Assembly: GCF_002954775.1 (NCBI RefSeq)
Contig: NZ_PJME01000036.1
Span: forward strand, 34,455 to 98,454
From: Streptomyces geranii
GTDB lineage: Bacteria; Actinomycetota; Actinomycetes; Streptomycetales; Streptomycetaceae
DNA: 64,000 nucleotides
Direction of reading: 5' to 3'
Every line of letters begins with the position of its first letter. The first letter of the stretch is position 1. Below the pieces are notes generated by a model. The model did not search any database, was not told where the DNA came from, and saw only the letters and a list, made by a program, of their open reading frames with translations. A program made the translations under genes and the position numbers. Positions 40,375 through 50,606 of the stretch are shown here, piece after piece.

Positions 40375-43300
40375 GGCGCGCGGCTGAACCTTGCGCGATT
40401 ACTGAGCCGTTCCGGACAGCGTGCTCCGATCGACTCCTTCCTCCTCGCGCTGCGCTGCCCGGAACAGTTCGCCAAGATCCCTGACAAGAAGCGCCAGAAG
40501 CTTGAGGCCACGAACGACGCTCTCCGGGAACGATTCAGCCGCGAGATCCTGGCGCTCATCGTGGTGCTGCAGGAACACATCCTCACGGCGCACGACTCGC
40601 GGCGGGCCTTCGTCGAAAACCTGCAGAAACTGAACATCACTGAGCTGAACACGACGTTCCTCAGTCGGCACCTGGGAGGCGCGAGTGACCAGGGACCCCA
40701 AGGAGCCCCGTGGGTGCCGGCGCTGATCGCCGATCACTGCGCGCGAGACGAGAACCCCCGGGAACTGCGCAAATGGTTTGCCCGGCTGTGGTACGCGGCG
40801 TACGGGGAGGTGCCAGAGCGACTTCTCCCGGGCCAGGACGGCCCGTTGGCACCGGTCACCGAGCAGGAGATCGCGAACCTGATCGACCCGCCCGGAGACC
40901 CGCAGCCATCCGCAACCGCACCGGGCATCGATGGGCCTGTGCCCGGTGTTCCTGATCTGGCCCGGCTCGTCGACCGGCTGCCGGACGCCGTCCTTTTCGT
41001 GGATTCCAACAGCACGGTCATCCGTACGAACAGCACCGCGAGAGAACTTTTCGACGCTGCCGGACGCGGCCTGGCCGGGCGCGGCCTGCTCGAACTGCTC
41101 CCTTCCTTCGACGTCAAGCGCCTGCCGCGCCTCACGCCTGCCCCCGTTGGTGAGCCTGGGGACGAGTGGCAGCCCTCCGTCCGTGTGACAGCACGCCGGA
41201 CCGACGGCCAGGACCTGCCAGCAGAAGTTCACAGCACCCGACTGGCTGGCGGGCTCATCCAGCGCGAAGAGCCCGCCGGGGAGGCCTTGGCGGGCCGCGA
41301 CAGCAGCTACGCCGGTGACGGGCTTCTGATGGTTGTCGTACGCGACCTGACCGGCGCCCAGAGTGTCGAGGCGGAACTGGGCCGGCAGCAACGCCAGACC
41401 GAAATGATCCTTCGTACCGTTTCCGATGGCGTCATTCGCGTCGATGCCGAAGGCCGGATCGTCCTGGTGAACGCCTCAGCAGCCGCAACCCTCGGCTACC
41501 GGCCAGAAGAACTGGGCGGTCAGCTGCTGTCTGCACTCGTGCACTGCGTCCGTGCGGACGGAACCCCGCTGCCGTACGCACAAACCCCGGTAGCCGAGGC
41601 AGTCGGCGGCGCGAGCCGGCCGCTGCGGCTGCCCGGCCAAGTACTGCGTGCCAAAGACAGCCGACTCGTACAAGTAGACCTCTCCACGGCACCGGTGCAT
41701 GAGGGGGACCACCACGCTGGCACGATGGTGACGTTCGCCGTCTGCCAGCCTGCGGCACGGACTCCCTCGCAATCCCGGCCCCCCGTGACCTGGACATCTC
41801 AGGGCACCAAGAAGGTCACCGCAGAACAGGCAATCGAACTTGAACGCGCCGAATCCAGCCGACAGAGAAACCGATCGGCGGAATACCACCAGCTCCTCAT
41901 CCAAGTGCTGGCCCGGCTTGACGATCCCGGTCTGGACGTAGCGGAACGCCTGTGCGGCTCGCTTCCTCACACCGACCGGAATGATCTTCTGCGCAGTACG
42001 CGAGCCGTCCGGAGCGTCATCTCCTCACGGGTACCCGTGACCACGCTGAGCAGCAACGCACCTGCAGCCCCTCTCGATGAAGCAGTCCATGACGGCATTG
42101 GGTACGCGCTTACACGGCTCAGACCAGGTCAGATCCGGTTCGTTGTGCACGCGCCGCCCACGGAGGCAGAGGTGGACACGGCATGGCTGTCAGCTGTCTT
42201 GGCCCAGCTGATCGTCGCCGTAGTCGGAACCGGGACAGCCGGCAATGCGCCCGTCGTGGTGTCCGCGGCGAGACGGGGCACGGTCGTACGCATCGATCTG
42301 CGCGGCCCCTTCCAGCCGCACGATCCGATACTGCTGGAGCCTGTCCGGGAGAACGTAAGGGCGCACGGCGGTGTACTGCGCACCCTCGAGGTACCAGAGG
42401 CAAAGGACAGCGTCGTCGTTCTGGAGGTGCCGCTGGACACTTGGAGCACCACACGGGAGATGGAGAGCCGCGGGATCCCGGGCGGGCCCGACCGAACGGA
42501 GGAAACGGAGAACTCCGGGACACCGGACAGGCCCGACCGGACGAAGGAAGCCAAACCCGAGACTCAGACCACGTTGACTACGCGGATCCGCATCAACATC
42601 CCCGGGTCCAGGCCGATTCCACCGGTCGTTGTACGTACCCCCGTTGCTCCGCACGCCACCGATTCGGAGCCGTTCAAGTGGCTGCGCACGGCAGCGGACG
42701 CCACGGTTCCCCTGCAGGAGGCATCGCCTCCACGGCCGGCAGTTGCGGCCCGTGGACAGGTCGGCCGTGACAAGGACGCAAACCAGAGCAAGATCATCAA
42801 GACCCAGCAGCTGGTGCCAGATGCCCTTCAACCCGCCCCGCCGCCGACGCGGACCCCGGTCACCTCACCCTCACCCTCACCCTCAGCCTCTTCGAATCCG
42901 CCTCCCGCTACGGGCGGCACACCGAGTCGGCGCCCGACTGAAAATCCCCCCGCGCCGTACCCTGGCCCGCCTCCAGTCGTCCGCAAGACACACGCCGTCT
43001 CGGGCAACTTCCTACTCACCGTCAACCCGGTCGACGGCAGCGAGATAGAGGTCTGCCCGCCCGGCGAACGGCCCGCCCGGCCCGTCGAGTTCACGGCGGC
43101 CGAGCGTGCCGAGATCACCCGCGCCGCCAGACCACCCGTACCGCCCGGGGCCGCACAGACTGAACTGCCGCTCCTGGGGCGGAACGACGAGCGGGAACGG
43201 CTGGTGCGGCTGCTGGCCCGCGGCCGTTCCGTACGTCTCACCGGCCCGGCCGGCTCCGGCCGCACCACGCTCCTGGATGCCGTGGCCGCCGACTGCGCGG

Positions 43301-44514
43301 ACTTTGCGCCCGATGGGGTGGTCCGCCTCACCGGCTACCACCGTACAGTCGAGGACCTGCTGTACAACCTCTTCTGCGCTGCCTACGACGCTCCTCGATT
43401 TCGTCCTGCCCCGGACAGACTGCTCGATCTCGTCCGTAAGATCGGCGCGATCGTCGTCGTCGACGACATCGAGTTCGGCGGCGCCGCGCTCGACGAACTC
43501 ACCGACGCGGCCCCCGAGTGCGCCTTCCTGATCAGCGCTACGCCCGACGTACCAGCGCCGTCCGCGGACGCGCTGGTCGAAGAGGTTCTCCTCGGCGGCC
43601 TCGACCGCGCAGGGAGCCTGGACATCCTGCAGCGTGCCGTCGGTCGTGTCCTCACAGAGGAAGAGTCCAACTGGGCCGGCGACCTCTGGTTCGAGTCCGA
43701 GGGCCTGCCCCTGCGGTTCGTCCAGGCCGGAGCCCTGCTCAGGCAGCGCGATCGGCTGCGCACAGACGCCAAGGACGGCCGCGAATTGCCACAGCTCTCT
43801 CTCCACGAGGGGGTCGCACCAGCCGCGCAGCTCGCGTCCCGGCTCAGCGAGTCCGCCCGGGCCATCCTGCGCTTCGCCGTCGCACTGGGCGGCGAAGTTC
43901 CTCACCAGGCCCACCTGCCGGCCCTCGTGGGTGACACCCACGCGGACTTCGCGCTCGGTGAGCTCCTCGACTGCGCGCTGCTCTCCCGGGTCGGCCCCCG
44001 CTACCGTCTTGCAGCCGGGACGCAGCGGCAGCTGGAGGCTGCCGGGTACCGAGACGACATCGAGAACCGAGCCTTCAGCGCCGCCCGGCACTATGCCTGG
44101 TGGGCCGGACACCCGTCCGTGCCCCCCGAGCGGGTATGCGCCCAGGCTGACGCTCTACTCGCTACTCTCGACGCCCTCGGGCCCACCCCCGCACGCCCGA
44201 AGGACAGCTCGGAAGACGAGGAGAACCCCGCAGTAGAACTGGCCCGCACCGCAGCGCTCGCTTTCGCCTCATGCCTGGCGTGGAACCCCTGGGAACAGGC
44301 ACTGAATGCCGGTGCCAAAGCTGCTGAACTCGGTGACGTCTCCGAAAAGGCCTACTTCCACCACGAGCTGGGCATCCTCGCGCTCTGTCGCGGACAGTTG
44401 GACCAAGCCCGTGCAGAGCTGGAGGCCGCCATCGGTATACGCGGCGCTCTCGCCGACAAGCGCCGTGCCGTCGCAAGTCGCCGCGCCCTCGGACTGATCA
44501 CCGAACGCTCCTGA
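40327..44514 (+). CDS. Large PAS/ATPase regulator, 1395 aa
   Basis: GTG at 40327 is chosen (GAGGGG upstream); the frame extends further upstream without a better start. Residues ~210-320 and ~355-470 are PAS-like sensor domains (LVDRLPDAVLFVDSNSTVI; ILRTVSDGVIRVDAEGRIV). Residues ~510-720 look like a GHKL-type ATPase/sensor kinase region. A Pro/Thr-rich linker follows. Residues ~960-1260 are a P-loop ATPase (Walker A SVRLTGPAGSGRTTLL; a hydrophobic Walker-B-like strand IGAIVVVDDIEF), and the last ~130 are helical repeats like TPRs (AAELGDVSEKAYFHHELGILALCRGQLDQARAELEAA). Resembles Streptomyces multidomain regulators; a sensor with signal-dependent ATPase output is inferred. Confidence 0.75.
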   Translation: MGDDGDATITDESCNNGARLNLARLLSRSGQRAPIDSFLLALRCPEQFAKIPDKKRQKLEATNDALRERFSREILALIVVLQEHILTAHDSRRAFVENLQKLNITELNTTFLSRHLGGASDQGPQGAPWVPALIADHCARDENPRELRKWFARLWYAAYGEVPERLLPGQDGPLAPVTEQEIANLIDPPGDPQPSATAPGIDGPVPGVPDLARLVDRLPDAVLFVDSNSTVIRTNSTARELFDAAGRGLAGRGLLELLPSFDVKRLPRLTPAPVGEPGDEWQPSVRVTARRTDGQDLPAEVHSTRLAGGLIQREEPAGEALAGRDSSYAGDGLLMVVVRDLTGAQSVEAELGRQQRQTEMILRTVSDGVIRVDAEGRIVLVNASAAATLGYRPEELGGQLLSALVHCVRADGTPLPYAQTPVAEAVGGASRPLRLPGQVLRAKDSRLVQVDLSTAPVHEGDHHAGTMVTFAVCQPAARTPSQSRPPVTWTSQGTKKVTAEQAIELERAESSRQRNRSAEYHQLLIQVLARLDDPGLDVAERLCGSLPHTDRNDLLRSTRAVRSVISSRVPVTTLSSNAPAAPLDEAVHDGIGYALTRLRPGQIRFVVHAPPTEAEVDTAWLSAVLAQLIVAVVGTGTAGNAPVVVSAARRGTVVRIDLRGPFQPHDPILLEPVRENVRAHGGVLRTLEVPEAKDSVVVLEVPLDTWSTTREMESRGIPGGPDRTEETENSGTPDRPDRTKEAKPETQTTLTTRIRINIPGSRPIPPVVVRTPVAPHATDSEPFKWLRTAADATVPLQEASPPRPAVAARGQVGRDKDANQSKIIKTQQLVPDALQPAPPPTRTPVTSPSPSPSASSNPPPATGGTPSRRPTENPPAPYPGPPPVVRKTHAVSGNFLLTVNPVDGSEIEVCPPGERPARPVEFTAAERAEITRAARPPVPPGAAQTELPLLGRNDERERLVRLLARGRSVRLTGPAGSGRTTLLDAVAADCADFAPDGVVRLTGYHRTVEDLLYNLFCAAYDAPRFRPAPDRLLDLVRKIGAIVVVDDIEFGGAALDELTDAAPECAFLISATPDVPAPSADALVEEVLLGGLDRAGSLDILQRAVGRVLTEEESNWAGDLWFESEGLPLRFVQAGALLRQRDRLRTDAKDGRELPQLSLHEGVAPAAQLASRLSESARAILRFAVALGGEVPHQAHLPALVGDTHADFALGELLDCALLSRVGPRYRLAAGTQRQLEAAGYRDDIENRAFSAARHYAWWAGHPSVPPERVCAQADALLATLDALGPTPARPKDSSEDEENPAVELARTAALAFASCLAWNPWEQALNAGAKAAELGDVSEKAYFHHELGILALCRGQLDQARAELEAAIGIRGALADKRRAVASRRALGLITERS

Positions 44515-44521
44515 GAACCCG

Positions 44522-44825
44522 TCGCCACGATGCGCCGCCTGCAGAACGTGCGCTCCGTCCTGAGGGAGGCCGGCGCGTCCGAGGCGGAGCAGGCAGCCGC
44601 GAAGACGGCCGCCCCTGGACGCGCACCACCGTGGGCGAGCCCCTGACCGAACTCCAGCTGCTGACCGACGACCCGCGCGTCCTGGAGCTCGCCACCCACG
44701 TCGTCGACGTCACCTTCGCCCTGCACGAGGCCCCCGACCGGGCCGACCGCGACCGGCGCGGACACCTCGCCCGGGCCGCGCACAACACCTTCGTCGTCGC
44801 CGCCGGCCCTCTTGTACGGGCCTGA
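44522..44825 (+). pseudogene. Truncated, frameshifted second copy of the 38905-39378 gene
   Basis: From TCGCCACGATGCGCCGCCTG to the stop it matches 39074-39378, but the N-terminal 57 codons (including the membrane segment) are absent and one base is missing near 44600-44630, shifting the frame. The two copies are 5.45 kb apart and enclose the PAS-ATPase gene. Confidence 0.7.
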
Positions 44826-44935
44826 CCTGCCGGGTGCGCCCTAGCGACCCGATCATGCAACATGTGCGCTATCCGTACGCGATCGGTACGCCATTCGTAC
44901 GTTTCACGTTATACTTGAGGAACTGGAGGTGTTCC

Positions 44936-47203
44936 ATGTCTGAGTTGTTCGACCGGATCGACGCGCTGGTTGCGTCCCGGTCCCCGCTGCCGCCGCCGGC
45001 GGAGCGCAAGCGGCTGCGTGCCGCGCACGGCCTGACCCTGGATGAGGTCGCGGTCGCACTGGAGGTGCGGCGGGCGACCGTCAGCGGCTGGGAGTCCGGC
45101 AAGACGGAGCCGAGGCCGCCGGAGCGCGACGCGTACGCGCGGATGCTCAAGCAGCTCGCGGAGATCTACCCCGCCGACCCCAACTCCGCGGCGCCCGCTG
45201 AGGACACGGTCGTGCCGGAGACGTTCGCGAGCGCTCCCGCCCCGGCTCCGGAAGCGCGGACTCTGTCCACAGCCCCGGTCTCCGATACTGCGGTCACGGC
45301 CACTGAAGAGAACACCCAGCCCAGCCCTGCCCCCGATTCGGCTCCGGCCGCGGCGTCGCGTCCGGCCCGCACCGCCAGGCCGTCGACGTCCTCGCCGACA
45401 TCGACGTCGCGGCGTCCGGCCGCGAGGAAGGCGGCCCCGGCGAACACCCCGGCCGGCGCCGACCCGCGCTTCGCCAACGGTCCGCTCGCCGTCGTGGACG
45501 TCGACGACGACGGCCAGGTCCTCGCGTACTGCGTCGGCGGCCTGGTCCTGGACGTGCCCGCCAAGTCCCTCCCGTCCCTGGTCGAATGGACGCTGAAGGA
45601 GGCCCTGCTCGGTCAGCCGAAGCTGTCCGGCCCGGGCAAGGACGCCGACCCGCTGATCGTCCTCACCGAGTCAGCGCTGGAGCGCTACGGCCTGCCCGTC
45701 GCCCTCACCGAGGAAGAGCGGCACACCGGGAGGATCCCGGAGGGCCACAAGGTCATCAAGCAGCTGGTCCGTGCGGAGTGGCAGCTGACGAAGCGCGGGT
45801 TCGGGCCGTGGGCGCGGATCTACCGCCCGGCCAGCGGTTCGGAGCGGGCCTGCGTGCAGCTGTGCATCCCGTCGTGGAACGCGCTCGATCCCCGCAGCTG
45901 GGGCCATGCCGGGCAGTTGGCGCCGGCGGACCTCGCCCGGCTCCTGGGTGTGTACGCGACCCGGGTGATGACGCCGCGCGGGTCGACCGCCGTCACCAGC
46001 CTGGAGCTGATGACCGGCTTCCACCCGCCGACCCGCGCCTCCGAGGCTGATGAGACGGGGAAGCGGCACTCCGAGCACAACCCCGGCTCGCTGGGGAAGG
46101 ACGCGATCGACCCGCTGGACTGGCCGCCGTGCGAGGTCCCCGACGGTCACCCGGTCCTGAAGGATCTGCCGCGCTTCCACACGCGGACCCCGGCGGAGAA
46201 GCTGTTCGAGGAGGCGTACGACTGGGCGCGGCCGTTCACCGACGTCGAATACACCCGGCGCCACCTGGTGGGCATCGACGTGAACATGGCCTTCGCGGCG
46301 GGGGCGAACGGGCTGACCGTCGGTCTCGGTGCGCCGACGCGGGTGAAGGCGCCGGTGTTCGATGCGAAGCTGCCCGGCTCGTGGCTGGTCGACCTGTCCC
46401 ATGTGGACCTGTCGAAGGTGAAGGTCGGCAGGGACAAGTGGGTGGACCTGGACAGCGCGCTGCTGCCGAGCCCGTTCACGCCGTCGGGCGAGCGCCCGAC
46501 GGGTCCTGCCTGGTACGCGACGCCGACCGTGGCGTACGCGGTGGAGCTCGGCTACGACGTCACGCCCCTCGAGGCGTGGGTGCGCTACGACTGCGGCCGC
46601 TACCTGGACTCCTGGTACAGCCGGCTGCGCGACGCCTTCCTCGCCACCATGGCCGACCTCGGCGTCCACGCGGACACGGACCCGGCCGACTTCCTGACGG
46701 CGATGGTGGGCTGGCGCCAGCGCGACCCGGAACTGGCGATCGTCGTCGACGCGGTCAAGGGCACCGTGAAGGGCGGCCTGGGCAAGCTGCGCGAGCGGCC
46801 CCGGGGCGAGGGCTGGAAGTCCGGCGAGCCGTGGCGGGCCCTCGCCCGTCCGACATGGCGGCCGGACATCCGCGCGGCGGTCATCTCCCGCACCCGGATC
46901 AACCTCCACCGGAAGATCGTCAGGCACGCGGCGTTCACCGGGCAGTACCCGGTGGCGATCCTCTCCGACTGCGTCGTGTACGCGGTCGACGGCGCCTCGC
47001 CGCTGGACTTCCTGCCCTACAAGGACGGCAAGCCGCTGCCGGGCGGCTTCAAGCTCGGCATCAACCCGGGCCTGGTGAAGTGGGAGGGCACCCAGGAACT
47101 GCTGTGGGGCGAGGGTGTCCGCGAGCAGTTCGCGGCCCCCGAGCTCAACTTGGCCCGGTACATCAAGGACGGCACCGTCACCAACGTCGACAACGGAGAG
47201 TAG
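44936..47203 (+). CDS. tap: Telomere-associated protein Tap, 755 aa
   Basis: ATG at 44936 has GGAGG 6 nt upstream, and TATACT at about 44911 may be a -10 box. An N-terminal XRE-like helix-turn-helix (residues ~20-60, RLRAAHGLTLDEVAVALEVRRATVSGWESG) is followed by a disordered Pro/Ala region and a ~550-residue domain with the features of Streptomyces Tap (VVDVDDDGQVLAYCVGG, YDWARPFTDVEY, HLVGIDVNMAFAAGANGL). Known role: Tap binds the telomeric 3' overhang palindromes and recruits terminal protein Tpg for end patching. It is followed after 12 bases by tpg, as in S. lividans. Confidence 0.9.
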   Translation: MSELFDRIDALVASRSPLPPPAERKRLRAAHGLTLDEVAVALEVRRATVSGWESGKTEPRPPERDAYARMLKQLAEIYPADPNSAAPAEDTVVPETFASAPAPAPEARTLSTAPVSDTAVTATEENTQPSPAPDSAPAAASRPARTARPSTSSPTSTSRRPAARKAAPANTPAGADPRFANGPLAVVDVDDDGQVLAYCVGGLVLDVPAKSLPSLVEWTLKEALLGQPKLSGPGKDADPLIVLTESALERYGLPVALTEEERHTGRIPEGHKVIKQLVRAEWQLTKRGFGPWARIYRPASGSERACVQLCIPSWNALDPRSWGHAGQLAPADLARLLGVYATRVMTPRGSTAVTSLELMTGFHPPTRASEADETGKRHSEHNPGSLGKDAIDPLDWPPCEVPDGHPVLKDLPRFHTRTPAEKLFEEAYDWARPFTDVEYTRRHLVGIDVNMAFAAGANGLTVGLGAPTRVKAPVFDAKLPGSWLVDLSHVDLSKVKVGRDKWVDLDSALLPSPFTPSGERPTGPAWYATPTVAYAVELGYDVTPLEAWVRYDCGRYLDSWYSRLRDAFLATMADLGVHADTDPADFLTAMVGWRQRDPELAIVVDAVKGTVKGGLGKLRERPRGEGWKSGEPWRALARPTWRPDIRAAVISRTRINLHRKIVRHAAFTGQYPVAILSDCVVYAVDGASPLDFLPYKDGKPLPGGFKLGINPGLVKWEGTQELLWGEGVREQFAAPELNLARYIKDGTVTNVDNGE

Positions 47204-47215
47204 GAGAAGGCGACG

Positions 47216-47773
47216 ATGAGCCTGTTCGGGGACGGCCTGGACGCCGCGGTGCAGAAGGCGTTCACCCGCCCGGCGCCCAAGAACGCGGGCCCGCAGATGC
47301 GCTACCTGGTCAAGCAGCTGGGGGGCACCAAGGCGGTCGCCCAGATGCTGCGGGTCTCCCAGCGCACCGTGGAGCGGTACGTGAAGGACCAGATCAAGCA
47401 CCCCCGCAGGGACCTCGCCGCCCGCCTGGAGCGCGAGGTCAAGGCACGATGGCAGCCGCAGATCCGGGCCAAGGCCCGCGAGAAGGCGGCGACCACCGGC
47501 GGCATCGTCATCGACACCCGCGCACGCCTCGGCTACACCGCGCCGATCGGGTCGACGGACCAGGACCGCATCCGGCACCTGACCATCGCCCTGCCGCCCC
47601 GCCACGCCGCCCGCCTCTTCGAAGCCCAGGCGGCCGGCGCCACCGAGCAGCAGCTCAAGGAGATCGCGGCCGACGCCCTCAAGGAGGTGTACTTCCAGGA
47701 CGGCGGCCGCCGCGCCGGAAGCCTGGAAGAGGTCCGGTTCACAGACATCGAACACCTCGAGTTCGACCTGTAG
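47216..47773 (+). CDS. tpg: Telomere terminal protein Tpg, 185 aa
   Basis: ATG at 47216 has GGAGAAGG just upstream. Length (185) is normal for Tpg. The N-terminus (ALDAAVQKAFTRPAPKNAG), the helix-turn-helix-like MLRVSQRTVERYVKDQIKHP, and the middle KARWQPQIRAKAREKAATTGGIVIDTRARLGYTAPIGSTDQDRIR match the family. Tpg is covalently attached to the 5' ends of linear Streptomyces replicons and primes end patching. Immediately downstream of tap. Confidence 0.93.
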   Translation: MSLFGDGLDAAVQKAFTRPAPKNAGPQMRYLVKQLGGTKAVAQMLRVSQRTVERYVKDQIKHPRRDLAARLEREVKARWQPQIRAKAREKAATTGGIVIDTRARLGYTAPIGSTDQDRIRHLTIALPPRHAARLFEAQAAGATEQQLKEIAADALKEVYFQDGGRRAGSLEEVRFTDIEHLEFDL

Positions 47774-47869
47774 AGGCTGTTTCCTGAACAGGGGTGGGCC
47801 CCGGCTATGGAGTGCTTCAGATGGTGAGTGAGCGGGGCTCTTGGCGAGGGCTGTCTGGCGCCCTGTAGG

Positions 47870-49912
47870 TCAGATGGCCGGGTCGGGATGGGCAGCCAGC
47901 CACAGTTGCAGCTCGCGGTGGCGGAACTGGTAGGCGGGACCGGAATACCTCATCAGCCCGGCGTCACAGCCCCAGTCAAGGAACCGGGCCAGCCGGAACG
48001 GAACCCGCCCTCGCGCGCACAGCAGGAAGACCATGTACCTCCACGAAGAGCTACCGGCCATCAGCCCGGTTGCAAGCCCGAACTCCAACCCCGTCATCAG
48101 CCCGGTCGCAAGCCCAAACATCAGTCCGGTCGCAAGCCCGAGCGCCAGCCCGGTCGCAAGCCCGAGCGCCAGCCCGAGTTGCGCGTCATCGCCGATGATC
48201 GTGCCTGGCTTGGCCGCCGAGCTCTGATCCGCCGTCAACCCGAACATCAGACCGAGCAGCAGCCCGGTCGCCAAACCGACCGCTAGCCCGAACACCAGGC
48301 CGAACACCAAGCCGAACACCAGGCCGATCACCAGCCCGGCCACCAGCCCGAACACCAAGCCGCACACCAAGCCGAACACCAGCCCGTTACGCCCGACGGG
48401 GGTTGTCAGTCGATGCAGGTCGAGACGCTCTGCACTCGTGGTGATCGGCAGGCCGTGAGCGCTCCCGGCCAGGACTGCTAGGCCTCCGAAGCCCAGAGTG
48501 GCGAAGGTGTCCGGGAGCGGACCGCTGCTCCAAGCGAAGGGGAGGCAAAGAAGAAGAATCAGGGCGGTCAAGAGGGCGTCGGTGGCGCGGACGCGCCAGG
48601 GCCCGGCCATGGGCCACAGATGGTCGAGGGCGATGTCGGTGCGGATGGGGGTCCAGGCGGTGGGGGCAAGATGGGCGGCGAGTTGGTGGAGCCAGTGGTG
48701 GATCTGCTGTGGGGTGTAGCCGTGGAGGTTGGCGTCGGCGGCCGCGAGCGTGGCGGCAGTGATGTACCGCGCCAGGAGGTGGCGGTCGAGCTCATCGGGG
48801 TCGGTGTAGGTGAGGAGTTCGGAGGGGTCGCCGCCGCGGTGGTAGACGGTGGCGGTCAGGCACAGCCGCCACGGTGTCGACAGCAGCACCGCGTGTACGG
48901 CTCCCGGGTGGGCGGTGAGGTGGTTCAGCAGGGGCCGCCAGCGCAGCGGGTCGCGGGCGCGGGCAGCCAGATAGGCAGCTGCCGGGCTACCGCCGACGGG
49001 GGCGATGGCGATGCGGGCCGCGTCCAGCAGGAGATCCGTAGTGGCCAGGGCGTCGTAGTGCGCGGTGCGGCAGGCCAGAACCAACGGCGCCGCGGCCCCG
49101 GCGTCCTGGTGGACGCTGAGTTTGTCCAACGCCGCGCGGGCCCGGGGGGCGGCCGGGTCGGGGTCGCCGTTCGGTAGAGGCGAATCCATCTCGTCCAGGC
49201 CGTCCAGCACCGGCAGAACCAGCCCGTGCGCGACGAGGTTGCCGGCCGCTGTGCGCGGCAGGTTGAAGCTGTCGACCAGCTGCTGCACCAGAAGGTCGCG
49301 CAGAGGGACGTCGGTGTCCCACTGGGCCAGCGGGACCCGCACCGGCACCGGGTCGGCGGCGTCACGGTTCGCGATCAGGTCGAGCAGGAGTTGCAGGGCA
49401 AGCACGGTCTTGCCGGCACCCGGGGCACCGGTGATGATCAGCCGGGCCGGGCGAGTGGAACGGTAGTAGGTCGCGATGTCCGGCAGACCCGCTTCGGGGT
49501 CCGCGACCGCGAGCCCCGCCACCGGCGCGCGCGCCGCCCGCCCCGGGCCGAGAACCAGGCCGTAGTACAGGCTGATCCGCGCGGTGTCCCTGCCCAGCAG
49601 CTGCGTCAGGACTCGTCCCTCGCTTTTGGCCACCAGGCGAGCCAACGTTGCCGCCTGCTCCAGCGCGAGCGCCGCATCGGTACCGTCGCGCGGCTTGCGA
49701 AATCCCGCCAGCATCCCCGCCACGCTGGCCACAGCGAGTGGGAACCCCAGCACCGTCACGAGATCCGCTGGTTCCAGCCCCCCGTGCCAGGCCTGTCGTA
49801 CCGCGTACACCAATGCCGCAGACACCGCCGCCGCGCACACACCACCTACCAGCCGCCACTGGCGCTGACCACGGCGTCCCCCATCTGAGTTCACGCCCCT
49901 GATACTGGCCAC
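47870..49912 (-). CDS. NACHT-type membrane ATPase, ~680 aa
   Basis: GTG at 49912 gives 680 residues; no strong ribosome site. Residues ~20-70 are two hydrophobic segments. Residues ~155-340 are the NACHT NTPase: Walker A IITGAPGAGKTVLALQLL, Walker B VLPVLDGLDEMDS and a sensor RTAHYDAL. Residues ~440-640 are very hydrophobic and Gly-rich, with a repeated GLVFGLVxGLVFGL/GLATGLMLGL pattern suggesting a stack of transmembrane helices. The C-terminus (SGPAYQFRHRELQLWLAAH) is shared with the paralog at 57817-59853. Related bacterial NACHT proteins include antiphage ATPases; function here is unproven. Confidence 0.85.
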   Translation of the reverse strand: MASIRGVNSDGGRRGQRQWRLVGGVCAAAVSAALVYAVRQAWHGGLEPADLVTVLGFPLAVASVAGMLAGFRKPRDGTDAALALEQAATLARLVAKSEGRVLTQLLGRDTARISLYYGLVLGPGRAARAPVAGLAVADPEAGLPDIATYYRSTRPARLIITGAPGAGKTVLALQLLLDLIANRDAADPVPVRVPLAQWDTDVPLRDLLVQQLVDSFNLPRTAAGNLVAHGLVLPVLDGLDEMDSPLPNGDPDPAAPRARAALDKLSVHQDAGAAAPLVLACRTAHYDALATTDLLLDAARIAIAPVGGSPAAAYLAARARDPLRWRPLLNHLTAHPGAVHAVLLSTPWRLCLTATVYHRGGDPSELLTYTDPDELDRHLLARYITAATLAAADANLHGYTPQQIHHWLHQLAAHLAPTAWTPIRTDIALDHLWPMAGPWRVRATDALLTALILLLCLPFAWSSGPLPDTFATLGFGGLAVLAGSAHGLPITTSAERLDLHRLTTPVGRNGLVFGLVCGLVFGLVAGLVIGLVFGLVFGLVFGLAVGLATGLLLGLMFGLTADQSSAAKPGTIIGDDAQLGLALGLATGLALGLATGLMFGLATGLMTGLEFGLATGLMAGSSSWRYMVFLLCARGRVPFRLARFLDWGCDAGLMRYSGPAYQFRHRELQLWLAAHPDPAI

Positions 49913-50062
49913 CCCACGCGGGTTTCGTAGGCAGACGGGTGTGCTGTGCTCAGACCGTGACAGCCCGGAGCCCGACGCAGCCGCTCAACTCGCCAGCTGA
50001 AGCGCTCCTTTCCCAGACCCGCTGGTCCGGGCTCACTCGCGTATCCGCGACGGGTCGGATGG

Positions 50063-50490
50063 TTACGCAAGCGACATCGTGTCCGAGGCGGCACTCGCGG
50101 CCAGTACCACAGAGTCCGGCTGGGCGGCCTCGAGTGCCTGGTCGACGAAGTCCCGTACGAGCGCCACGGTCTCGGACACCGTGCCGTCCCTCGTCCACGT
50201 CTCTGTGCCACCAGCATTTCAGCTCGAAGTTGTGCGCGCCAGGGGCGAGTTGCACGTACCGGACCGAAGGCCGACGCTTGCATCGGCGGGCCGCGGTGGC
50301 AGTGGCGCTCGGTCCCTTTCAAGTGCTTCTGGACGACGGCGACGTGGTATCGGGCGGGTAGGGTGCGCCGTTCCAGGCAGCCGCGGCACTCCAGCAGGTG
50401 CAGCGCGGCGCCTTCCTTGTCCTCGAGGAAGTAGCTCGGGTGGCTCTTGCCCTCGAAGGTGTTGCAGCTGCCGCAGAGAGGTCCGTCTCC
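50063..50490 (-). pseudogene. Decayed zinc-finger-like gene
   Basis: Reading leftward, one frame gives CGSCNTFEGKSHPSYFLEDK, then CRGC and RYHVAVVQKHLKGTERHCH, a probable zinc-binding protein. Coding character then moves into another frame (YVQLAPGAHNFELKCWWHR) and again into a third (TVSETVALVRDFVDQALEAA ... DTMSLA, ending TAA 50063-50065). At least two frameshifts break it. The original family is unrecognised. Confidence 0.45.
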
Positions 50491-50606
50491 GAACTAAGCC
50501 AGCCCGAGCCACCAGCGCAACCTGAGTGGCAGTCAAGAACCTCTGGACACATCCTGGTTAGCCCTGGTTGCATCGGCACTCTTGGCACCGTACCGAGGGA
50601 GCAGAA

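Noticed and set aside
45671..47755. Large leftward frame antisense to tap and tpg
   Set aside because: Explained by GC-rich codon third positions on the opposite strand of confident genes.
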